In this document: piece after piece, positions 1 to 10,187 of the stretch
How positions within the stretch are numbered: position 1 is the stretch's first letter
How the letters are laid out: every line of letters starts with the position of its first letter
Source of the DNA: Pontederia crassipes
Taxonomy: Eukaryota; Streptophyta; Magnoliopsida; Commelinales; Pontederiaceae
DNA length: 64,000 bases
Assembly: GCA_030549335.1 (NCBI GenBank)
Contig: CM060198.1
Location: forward strand, 48,883,353 to 48,947,352
Direction: 5' to 3'
Notes under the pieces: generated by a model
Seen by the model: the letters and a program-made list of their open reading frames with translations, nothing else
Databases searched by the model: none
What the model was told of the DNA's origin: nothing
Translations under genes and position numbers: made by a program

Positions 1-219
1 ACAAAGCTGACGCAGGATCAAGTGGTTTCATCACATTAATTTAGGATGATTTATTAGAAAAAAAAGGTTGCAGTATAAAAAATCTTTACCCTCCAGAGAA
101 ATGCCATTATCACGAATCAACAACTTATTACTACATCAACAAACGGTGAAAAAGAGAAGTATGCAGCGTGAGGTGCAAATTGTTCATATGCTAACAACTG
201 TTAGATCCATCACACTCAC

Positions 220-1356
220 ATGCCATCAGTAATAAAGAAAAGATCCACAACTCTGCCATCTGGAGTCGTGGACACCTTGACCCGGTGGATCAGAAGATCG
301 AGCTCAGAAAGAATTCTCGTGACATCTGCACCAAATTGCAGATTCAGCTAGCAGTTCAGCCCCAAAATTTTAGCTAAGTGATATGAAACTTTGATTACCA
401 TGGAGCAAGCCCTTGCGGTCCACAGAGATCAGCTTCAAAAGGTACACTTGCAGAGTTTTGGGTTGATTCAACAGCTCATAATAGAACGGAATTGAAAAGG
501 TCGGGCAGACGGATATCAACCGATCCTTCAAACTCATCCATTGGATCTTCCTGGAGACTGACCGAGGAACAACCCAGAACACCACATAGCACCATGGCCC
601 GTCGGTAGACACATCTAATAGCAGCAAACACATCAACCGAATTTTCAATATCAAGCTATATAAATTACAAAAAGCCGAATATTCGAATGAACAAAGCATT
701 TAAAACATTATGAAACAAACACCATAAACTGATCTAAAAAACACTTTTTAATTCTGTTTTTAACAAAAATAAACTTCCTTTGGGAATCTCCAAGAAGCCT
801 AAACGTGCTTGTGATGCAGTCATGACATGTATATGTTGGTGTCTTCCAATAGAGAGGATAATTTGAACACGACTGTTATGCCATTTGCTCAAATCTGAAG
901 CTTCGGAAATCCGTCTAAGATCCATACTGCAAAAATACTTAATCTTTCACACATATCACCAACACTCCCCTCTCGACTGATTTGTTTTCAATTTGACAAA
1001 ATCACACATACAGAGTTAATCATCATCCAAAAAACAAATTTTTTTTACAAGAGAAGGAGAACCATTTTTTGGAACACTATTGCTCCTTGCATACAAATCC
1101 AAATGAAAATTTCCCCCAAAAAACATAATCCAAAGAAAATGGAGAGAAAACATATTTTAATTATCCCGAAAATTTTCCTAGATTTTCCCTACCCCCGCTC
1201 ACCTGCCCTCTTGATGTAGAGACAGAACTCGAGAATGATGCGGCAAAGATCGCATCCCAGTCCCGTCTGATTGGGACAGTTGACGGTGACGACGGTCGGC
1301 TCGCCGGTCTTCTTCGCCGGCTGGATCACCACCGCGTCCTCACTCGTCACCCCCAT
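220..1356 (-). CDS. ACR9/ACR10-like ACT-domain repeat protein, copy 1 (exons 1-3; rest off left edge)
   Basis: Exons read from the sequence are 1203-1356, 399-614 and 220-325, all with GT-AG borders and matching phases. The protein opens MGVTSEDAVVIQPAKK and contains NCPNQTGLGCDLCR, DVSTDGPWCY, VFWVVP and VSTTPDGRVVDLFF. These are the signature stretches of the first two ACT domains in plant ACR9/ACR10-type proteins (about 410 residues, four ACT domains). ACT domains bind amino acids, and this family is thought to act in amino-acid or nitrogen sensing; that role is family knowledge, not visible here. Exon 3 ends at the DGM codon with a clean donor. Exons 4-6 would lie beyond base 1, so completeness cannot be judged. 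The start ATG is the first in frame and matches copy 2 at 17055. All three visible exons are open, unlike copy 2. Confidence 0.9.
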
Positions 1357-2100
1357 CCTGCGCCGCCCGACACCGACCCGACTACGGCCCCGCTACTCCG
1401 CTCCCGGGTATCATCCGCCAGCCCGCGGCAACGAAACACTGCCCGCCGTAGTCGTCGTCGTCTTCTTCTCCTCCCTCTCTCTCTCTATATATATACACGC
1501 CTCCATCCCTCTCTGACGCCGTCGTTATTTGCACGTGGCAATGAGGCGGTCTCTCGCCGTGTCGCGGGTACTTCCTGCTCAACAGAAGCTGTCGGCCAAG
1601 TTCACACCTTTATGGAACTCAGGCCGTCTGATCCATGATCGACGGCTTCGATGGACGGCAGCGAGAAACGCGGCGAGACGTTCCTCGCATCCGGACCGTA
1701 AGTTGTAATGATTGGGAATGCATCAGAGATTTGAGGATCGCAATAATCAGCTTTATTAACAATTAATTAATTAACTAACATTAGGCTTCTAAGCAAAATA
1801 GATAAAAAAATAAGTATATATGGGATTAAATTATTTAAATCAATGATTTAAATAAATGTTACTTTTAAATAATGAAATTTAATAACTTGTGATGCGTTCA
1901 ACATCCCTAATATATATTAGGTATATATAAAATATAACCTTTTGGCTGCTAATGGTGGGTACACCTTACGCTGCCGCGTGGGACAAAGAGGTATTAAAAT
2001 AAAAGGTCCGACAAATTTGATAATAAATAGTCTAAATTATCCTCCCACATCAAACTTGTATCTATAATGCAAAAATAAAGATAACAAAATTAAATTAATA
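1357..2100. promoter_or_regulatory. upstream region of ACR copy 1
   Basis: The GC-rich first 250 bases are alignable with the same region upstream of copy 2 (17056-17215), so the promoter and 5' leader were duplicated with the gene. A TATA-like TATATATA stretch next to a CT/GA-rich run lies near 1485-1497 and could place the transcription start in the minus direction. Beyond about 1720 the DNA turns AT-rich and no feature is visible. Confidence 0.4.
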
Positions 2101-2105
2101 ATACT

Positions 2106-4325
2106 TGTAACGCTCCCAAAATCGCACCTCCCGTCACGTAGACGATCAGATTGACCCTGGGAACGCTACATTGCCTATTGCACTGCTGACCTTGACCATT
2201 CAAAAAAATAACTTACGTGGCATAAATATTATAATAATGAATATAATAGAAAATTTTAAATGCGGAAGTTTAATAGTCGAAATGTCATGATAAAGGATTT
2301 TAATGCGGAAGTTTTTGATGTCTCTTAATATAGAAAAAAATGCGGAACATAATAAGACTTGTCTGAGATTTTATGAGTAGAAGAACATGATGTCTCTAAA
2401 CAATTAAAATGATTGAAAAGATATGCAACAAGAGAGCTTGAAGTAGAAATATCAGTCATATGCAGCGTTCACCAAGCTCTGTGCCCTCCACCACCTCATC
2501 AGTTGGCATTCTCACCTGCAAAATCCCAATGCAGGGAAATAGAATACCCATGAGCAAAAATTGTCTAGTACAATAGCAATAGACAGTGAAATAAGAATTA
2601 AATGATGATCATGAAATTAATGTATCAATATTTAGTCATATCAGTGCTCTGTTCTTTACTATAACAATACTTTATCTTTGCGTTACTCTGCTTTTACTTT
2701 ACAATGTCTCTGCTATGCTATGCAATACTTTACTTTACAATATCTCTGCTTTACTTTACAGTACTTTGCTTTACATTGCTTTACTTTGCTGTGAGTTGGA
2801 CTACGACTTTTACATTACTAAAACATCCTTAGAGTTTGTTGTCCTATGCGAGCTCGACTTTATTAGTTAGGATGTCAGAGGTGCTTCTCTGAATTTCTGA
2901 TGCTAGTAAGCCCATAAAGGAAAGATGGGTGGGTGTTACTGCCTCACCCCGTTCGAAAAGTAGGAGGAAGAATTCCTACAATCCAGGAACAGTAGTCGGT
3001 TAATAGACTTATAGGTTCACTGTCTCCTCAGCTAACTACCTATCCCTCTGACATAATACTTTAATCTTTAAGGAAAAATGTATGACCATAGCACCACCCT
3101 TCATTCGAGATACATGTGGGAGAAGACATGAAATATCAGAAATAATAGTCATTTAAGACAGTAACTTCGCTGTCCCCTCAGCTAACTACCTATCCATCCA
3201 TTGCTTTAATATCTGATTTTTGCTTTAGCTTTGGGGGCGGTACATAGCAATCCCGTGTCTTTGTCCTTGCTTTATTTATCTTTAGTCATTGTGAATATAT
3301 GATTTAGGATCCAACTGAACGTTGGTTTTTGTATGATAGGACTCATCTAGTGAAGGTGAATTGGTCAGAGTCTCGGTTATGTTTGGAAGTGGTTCAGTCC
3401 GATTAAATCAGATTAATGGGTCCCTATTGAACCGGTCGACCGCTCCAAGTGGACCGGTCGACCGTTCGTTGGCACTGGTCGACTAGTCCTCTAGGATCGG
3501 TCGACCGTGTTCTTGATTTGAGTCTGTGAATCGGTCGACCATTGTGGGTGTCGGTCAACCGTTCGTTAGGCCATGAATATGCGCATTGCGCATCGGATCG
3601 ATCGACCGTTCTCTGAGACCGGTCGACCGATCGTAGGGTTAAATCTGTCCATAGGCAGATAGATCGGTCGACCGCCATGGTGAGGCCAGTCGACCGATAA
3701 GGAAGAAACTCGTATGAGTTCTGTATGCAGACTGGTCGACCGTTTGATAAAATCGGTCGACCGATCCTTGCGATAAAATTGAGCCGTCAGACTTCTCTAT
3801 CGATTTTGGCAACCTTCCGGCCGTCAATTGACATCGACATCAATATGGAAGATGTAGGAAATTACTTCAGGATCATAATGAATCTATGCTACGCAATTAA
3901 CAATCGCTATTTCATTGTCCAGGGATTTAGAACGCTAAGGGTACCTTTCGTTCGAAGTTCGCCGGCGAACTGCGCGACGTCCGATCCCGGCGGTCCTTAA
4001 CTATTGGAAATAGTCCCTTGGTCCTTGCGTACGTGAGGGAGGGTCGAGGTGCGTCGAGGATCGTCGTTGGCTCACGTACGCGCGTGCTCTGCCTCGTTCG
4101 TTCGCTCGACGTCGCTGGGGCCGCTAGTCATAGAGGAAGAAGGAGGTGAGGGAGGAGGTCGACCGAGGGTCCAAGGGGTCGCAAGGGCGCCCCCTTGGCC
4201 CCCTTATATACACCCCGGCCGACCCTTGGTCGGCCGGAGGCGAAACGACCGGGAGGTCAGGGGAGGCAACGCCTCCCTGCCGACCGTTCGTTTCATTTTT
4301 TTTATGTGGAAGTCGATACGTTACA
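2106..4325. mobile_element. solo LTR, Ty3/gypsy-like, 2,220 bp, with 5-bp target duplication
   Basis: The element begins TGTAACGCTCCC and ends CGTTACA, giving TG...CA ends. It is flanked on both sides by the exact pentamer atact (2101-2105 and 4326-4330). No gag or pol reading is visible inside, so it looks like a solo LTR left by recombination. Inside, near 2510-2580, is an ATGCAGG...ATGAGC motif shared with the LTR at 13532-16864. A palindrome cluster (3430-3775) and a GC-rich stretch (3950-4290) also lie within it. Orientation is not certain. Confidence 0.8.
3433..3772. repeat. cluster of CGGTCGACCG palindromes inside the solo LTR
   Basis: About twelve exact or near-exact copies of the 10-base palindrome CGGTCGACCG (centred on the SalI site GTCGAC) lie within 340 bases. 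Clear exact copies are at 3433-3442, 3455-3464 and 3498-3507, with others to about 3770. The spacing is irregular, roughly 20-40 bases, and the spacers differ from one another. Confidence 0.85.
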
Positions 4326-4330
4326 ATACT

Positions 4331-5224
4331 AATTAAAAAAACCTCTGATTAAATAACCAATTGATTGAACAATAATGACAAAAATATGATATATATATAT
4401 ACTTTCAAAAAGGACACTGGGTGAAAGTGGTTCGAGTAGGATGATTTTTTCGACAAAATAAATCTATCTTCAAATTTTGAATGGGTTTATTTATTTGACC
4501 GATTTAATTTTTAGTTGCAGTCCATATTTTAAGTTTTTTCGGATTAGTTTTTAATGTCCTTTTTTCAAATTTAATTTTACTCTATTCTTTATTATCTCTT
4601 ACATATAGGATTAATATAGCACCTTTCACTCTGAAGAGATGTTGAGTGCATCTCAATTGTTAATTCACTTATCTATGGATGTGATATGTGATGAAAATCT
4701 TATTATTTAAAAATATCATTTATCTAATTCATTGATTAGTGAATTAATAATTAAGATACGTTCTTCCAGTGTAGAAGGTGGAAGGAGCTTAGCAAGTATT
4801 AATCATAGAGGGGGAGAGAGCGAATAAGAAGATGACTCCTACGTGCGGTATCATGATAATATATAATAAAAATAAAGATACTTAATGGTATGGAACATAT
4901 ATTTATCTAGTAATTATAGTTTATAAAAATAATCACGTTCATATTCGCTACTCTTATTTTGCCTGATCGGAGACACTATATCCCTCCTTTTAAAGAGGGA
5001 TACGCTCATTTAAGTCATATATATATATATATCACATTTGATACTATATCAAACAACATTATCAAATCTATGGAATGTACTTTTATTAAAATTTTATGTA
5101 GTGAACCTTTACATTTTTTTAATATTGTAACTATTATTATCCTCACTCGCTATCACAATTGTCATACCATTTAAAATATTTGAATATTATAACATATTAT
5201 TCAACGGCAATGAAATCACACTAC
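4331..5224. other. AT-rich intergenic DNA, no gene seen
   Basis: Low-complexity AT-rich sequence with short TA runs (4388-4400, 5020-5032). No coding, RNA or element signature was recognised. Confidence 0.5.
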
Positions 5225-5395
5225 GAAATTCGATTCGACACTAGTAACGGCATATACAACCCCTTGTTCTGCATCTGCCCCTGCCTACACCCTTGCTGGA
5301 ACTTCTCAACATCTCTTCTCATCCCTGGCCAATCAAAACCACTGGTCATCAGCATGTAATCCATCGGGATCAGCCAGAGATTCCCAGCCTTTTTG
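5225..5395 (-). mobile_element. fossil integrase fragment of a Ty3/gypsy retrotransposon
   Basis: On the minus strand a short stretch reads WPGMRRDVEKF followed by a glutamine-rich piece and GLYMPLLV. This resembles the zinc-binding N-terminal part of Ty3/gypsy integrases, which usually reads WPGM+RDVE+FV..C..C followed by GL..PLP(V/I)P. It is an isolated, broken relic of about 170 bp with several breaks. No LTRs can be assigned to it. Confidence 0.5.
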
Positions 5396-8300
5396 ACTAC
5401 TACTATTTCTTATACTTTAAGCAAGGATATATTATTTAATTTGAAATATCATGGTTTTAAAAATGAAATAACAAAAACATTACTATAATGTCATACTACT
5501 AAAACTAGTACTTTTTTTATCATAATATAATATATTTTAAATAATAATATGATTATAAAATGTACATCATATAATAACTGTTAAGAAAATGAAAGATAAA
5601 AGAAACAGAAAAAAATGATATCCCCTCGGAAAAAAAGAAGCAAAAATGATATGGTCAATGTGCTACTCTTTTGTTTGACCTGATCATAACACATTTGATG
5701 CTATATCAAAATATTAAGTTATTTATTATTATTTTTTGCTTGAGAGTTGAGAGTATCATTATGATTTTTCACTTTAATTTTGAAATAATTAAATGCTAAT
5801 AATTTTGGACATCAAAATCTAGGAGTAAGTGTCGAGTCAGATTTTCGGCCTAAAAAAATCAATCGCTATTTTTCGAATAAGTTTTTAAAATTTATCCTAA
5901 AATCATTTTGAAAAAAAATAAAAACCACCTTATATGAATCAATTTTTTGGGTGATTTTTTTAGAGCCTAATTATTTATAATTATATTTAAAAATATATAT
6001 AATAAATTTTTTAAATTAATATAAATTTTTTTAATTTTATATTAAATAGAAAATATACTACTAAAATATTAAAATTATTAAATTAGAGTTGATAATGTGA
6101 TAGAAAAGTATGAAATTTTATAAAAAAAATTATACATATAATAAAATAAAATAATTAATAGAATATGTATTAATTATAGAAATAAAAAATTATAAATAAA
6201 AAATGTTCTTCATGATCCTTACCGTTTTTTCTGATACGGCCCTAATTTTATGGGATGAATTTTAATTTATTAAAAATCATTCTAAATCATAATTGAGCTC
6301 CTAATTTTTAATTTTTTGAATTCTATTTTTTCTAATCGAATAGATTTTTCGGGTTGGTCGAATTTTTCTTAAGCCCCTGTCAAAATCTCACAAAAATATT
6401 AATTTCTCTTTAAATAACTGATTACCGCGCCCTATCATTACATCGCAAAAAGTACACATTAATTAATCTTTAAAGTGGAGCGTAATGAACTAATGATGAC
6501 ACATCAGACATCATAAAGTTAGTAATTAAAAAGAAACATTTAGCCCCATAATTAGTGGCTCATAATTAAAAATAAACAACATAATAATGCATTTGCCACC
6601 TACTTGTCACGATATGTTACACATCAAAACATTTGTAATATTGACAAGTGTCACGGGATTGGATGGATGCAACTCATCCAAAACGACAAGCTTCCAGGGA
6701 GCACGAGAACAAGAACACACGCCCTAAATTATGTGCTTGTAACTAATCCTAAATTCTAAATTTTAATTGGAAACTTATAAATGATTTTATCATTTAAAGT
6801 CTCGTAAATTTAAAAATAGAATAAAAAATTAAGAACTTTTTAATTTCATTACAAATCTATCTTGAATGTTTAATTTTTTTTCTAAAAAAATTATCAACTT
6901 TAAAATTGATTGCAAGCCTAAAATTTGCTATAATTTATTATAATTCGATCTTAAATGTCCGCTCAGCAAGTGCCACATGCATATTAGATGAACTTAATAT
7001 TTTTCATAAGTATAATATTGTTTTAAATTTGAATGATTTTGAACAACATAAGAGTCGCACAAAATAAAATAATATTTCTTTATATCTTTTTAAAAATTTA
7101 AAAATTCATGGCATGCCATCTACTTATTTAAGGGTCAATTTTCTAAAAAAACGTAGTGACCGACTGAATATGCAAACGCGAACAATTTAAAAGTTCATAA
7201 CTTTTCACCTAAAAACAAAGTTTAATTTAGTGAAATAAACGTAAAAAAAATTTATACAATTCACCTACAATTTTATGAACTTAACTTTGTAATAATTAAA
7301 GAACAATAAATTTTCCTTATTTCTTTAATATTATAACATAATGGCGAAAAATGAAATTTCTTGGTCCTTCTATAATAGTCAATATTAAAAAAAAACAAGG
7401 CAAAAGTAGTGTTTTTTAGAAGTTAAATACATTGTGCTACACCTCCGAATTCTTCTCACAACAAAACTTTGCGAAACATCAAGAAGGGGCGTTGAATAAA
7501 TTTAATTTAATATTTTCATATTTTGTGAAATAAAATTTAGAATTAAACTTCTAAAAATTGCAATGACCAAACTTATTCTTATAAATAACAAGTCTATTTA
7601 ATTTTTTTTTGAAAAGATAAACAAAGATTAATATTTTTCGATATGTACAATGAAAATTAAGTCGGGTTCCACATCACATGATTCTTGTGTCAATGAGACT
7701 TTTATGGAACAAGAGTTTGTGTTTCACCATCCAAATCCAAATTTTGGTTTTATTTGCAAAAAAAGTCTTATCAGCTGGATTTCTAATGACAAAAGAAACT
7801 TTGGATATATATGGAAACTTCAACAATTTAGTGGTGGATTACATTTGTAATTGTCTTCTGGAATAACAAACACCCAATCAATGTAGTGCTAATCCGAACA
7901 ATTAATGGATCTGACTAATGAACACATTTATCTCAACGCAACCCTAACACTTCACGCCATCTTTTGGACCAATAAGATGATGCTAGGAAGGTTCAAAATG
8001 AGAACATGAAATGTGTCCTTGATGCAACTCCTATAATCTTATAATCTTAATGTCAACTCTTTAGCCATCATTTCCTTTACTTCTTATAATATAAAACGAA
8101 AAAAAAATGAAAATGTTTTTTTGTAAGTACATGTAAAATAATATGATACTCCATCATATTTTATTTCTATGATTTTATTTATCAAATATTTTATATGGCC
8201 GGTGATAAACATATTTTATCTTTTTTCTCAGCGATAAACATATATTTTATTCGCTGATACTAAATTCACCATGTTTTATTTAATTTCAACGACCTTTTGG

Positions 8301-8678
8301 TGTTTGTTAATTTTTAGATTAAATTTAGTGCAAACATGAATTGATGGATAATTTAGATTTCAATACTTACTCAACTATACCCAAAAGATAAGTAATTCAA
8401 GATTATTTGGTCAGAAAAAAATGGAGATTGATTTCCCTTTACTAAAATTTTTTTTTCGAATAATCATGCAGCATAACTTTGCTTGGTTATAAATTATATT
8501 TTGGTTCCAACGCAAGGCGTGACAAAGGACTTGTGCACCATTCCACTTATCTGTAGGCTAAATGCTCGGAACTTGCCCTTGCATTTAAAATTGGATCATG
8601 CGTAACAAATACAAGGCTTACTTTTGATTCGGTTCAGGAAGCATATTTTTCAAAGTAATACTTGCATAAGAATTTACC
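5396..8678. other. AT-rich intergenic DNA, no gene recognised
   Basis: Long AT-rich stretch with many homopolymer tracts. A 66-codon open frame at 7650-7850 has no recognised motif and no splice partners. Nothing else can be supported. Confidence 0.5.
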
Positions 8679-8686
8679 TGACGTAT

Positions 8687-9232
8687 AGGACTGAACACGA
8701 GCTAGGCTTCTATTTAAATAAGTCAAGCTTGTTGCAAAATAAAGTATTTAAGCCTGACTTATAGCCTATAACAAGTCATGAATGTAAATTTAGCGTGACT
8801 TCTTTAATTAATTTTTAATGTCTGACCTAGCTTATTAGCTTATTAAGTCAAATATATTTTTTAATGATCGACTAAATTAAATATAATAAATCTTATTTAT
8901 TAAAGAAATAATAAATATGAACTAAATAAAAAAGACACCACTAATATATTTTTTTCTAAACATATAATAAAAATAATAATATTGAACTCAAAATTAAAGA
9001 TTTAAAATATAAAAAATTCAAAATTATACATATAATATAATATATTAATAAATCTTGACCTGATAAGCTATAAGACTATGCTAATTATTAAGAGGCTAAG
9101 TCTCTTTAAGAAAATAGGCTTTATTTAATATTTCAGTCTGGCATGTTTTGATAATAGGACGAGTCGAACTAGGCAAAAAATAGGCCGAGTTACGAGTTGC
9201 TTACGAATGACTTGACTTATTTTCAGCCCTAC
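8687..9232. mobile_element. hAT-type MITE, 546 bp, with 8-bp target duplication
   Basis: The exact octamer tgacgtat flanks the element (8679-8686 and 9233-9240). The ends form an imperfect terminal inverted repeat: aGGACTGAAca on the left against aGGGCTGAAaa read inward from the right. An 8-bp duplication and short TIRs are the hallmarks of hAT elements. The interior is AT-rich without coding capacity, so it is non-autonomous. Confidence 0.8.
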
Positions 9233-9619
9233 TGACGTATAATGCCACATATTCTCTGTGACATGCACACAATTTTAAAAGAAAATTCTTTTACGTTAAA
9301 ACATTTTTTATTTTCTGAATTCTTGTGAGATAATAGAAAAAAATCTTATAATAAAGTAGTTAAAAGCAAAATAATATTTCCTTAATCAAGTGGTGACTAT
9401 GTGAATTGAACTTAGGATTAATAGCTCACAGCGACTCATTGAGGCACAATCCTACTAATCAGTGCCAACCAAACTTGATTCAAGATAATCTCCTTTTAAA
9501 ATAAAACAAAAAAATAATATAACATTGAAGACACATAAGTTCCTCATAATTAACAAAAAGTAGGCAAGCAAACTCATTAATCATGACCTGCAAGGTAATC
9601 TTTCTTTGAAGCTGACACT

Positions 9620-10181
9620 GGTAAATTACACGATTGGTCCTCTAACTTTGTGTCATTTTTAAATCGGTCCCCCAATTTTAATAATCAGAACGTCCCTCAT
9701 CTTCAATTTTTTTTGCACGATTAGTCCTCCTGACCGGTGATAATGAGTTTTTCGATTACGTTGCATGCGTAGCCATCTTTCTCTCTCATCCATATCATTA
9801 AAATCATCCATGTCATATCCTTTCCCATTAAAATATATTATAAAAATTAAAAAAATAAAAAAAGTTGGGGCTGACGCCCCCCGTCGATGAGATTCGCACC
9901 CTCATGAGGGAGCGTGAGATTCACGCAGGGGGGCCACCGCCCCCCTTTTTCTCCCTCACCGTGCCTACAAGATTTAGGGGGGGGGGGGGGGGGATGGTGG
10001 GCTGCCCCCCCTCTTTCTCTCTCTACGAATTTGGCCGATGGGGGCGTTGGTCCCCTCGGCCGATCCTAACTCTTTTTAATAATTATTTTAATGGAAAAGA
10101 ATCTGACATGGATGATTTTAATGATATGGATGAGAGAAAAAGATGACCACGTATGCAAAGTAACTTGAAAATCCAGAAAAT
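9620..10181. mobile_element. Mutator-like MITE with long TIRs, right end truncated
   Basis: The left part starts GGTAAATTACACGATTGGTC, typical of plant Mutator-like TIRs. The segment at about 9745-9841 reappears inverted at about 10075-10180, sharing CTCTCATCCATATCATTAAA and flanking bases. The outer part of the right TIR (the counterpart of 9620-9740) is missing, and the sequence runs straight into the last exon of ACR copy 2. The centre is GC-rich, with GGGGCTGACGCCCC and a run of 18 G near 9967-9984. A relative with the opposite end preserved lies at about 32670-33109. Confidence 0.7.
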
Positions 10182-10187
10182 ACCAGC

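Noticed and set aside
3433-3772. CRISPR-like array of palindromes
   Set aside because: Repeats are 10-base palindromes at irregular spacing in a plant LTR, without cas genes; not a CRISPR array.
4049-4352. Open frames in the GC-rich end of the solo LTR
   Set aside because: Overlapping frames caused by GC-rich composition inside a non-coding LTR.
7650-7850. 66-codon plus-strand open frame
   Set aside because: Short, AT-rich, with no homology I recognise and no neighbouring exons.
9361-9480. possible tRNA or tRNA-derived SINE
   Set aside because: A weak box-B-like AGTTCAATTC on the minus strand, but no cloverleaf or box A could be drawn.
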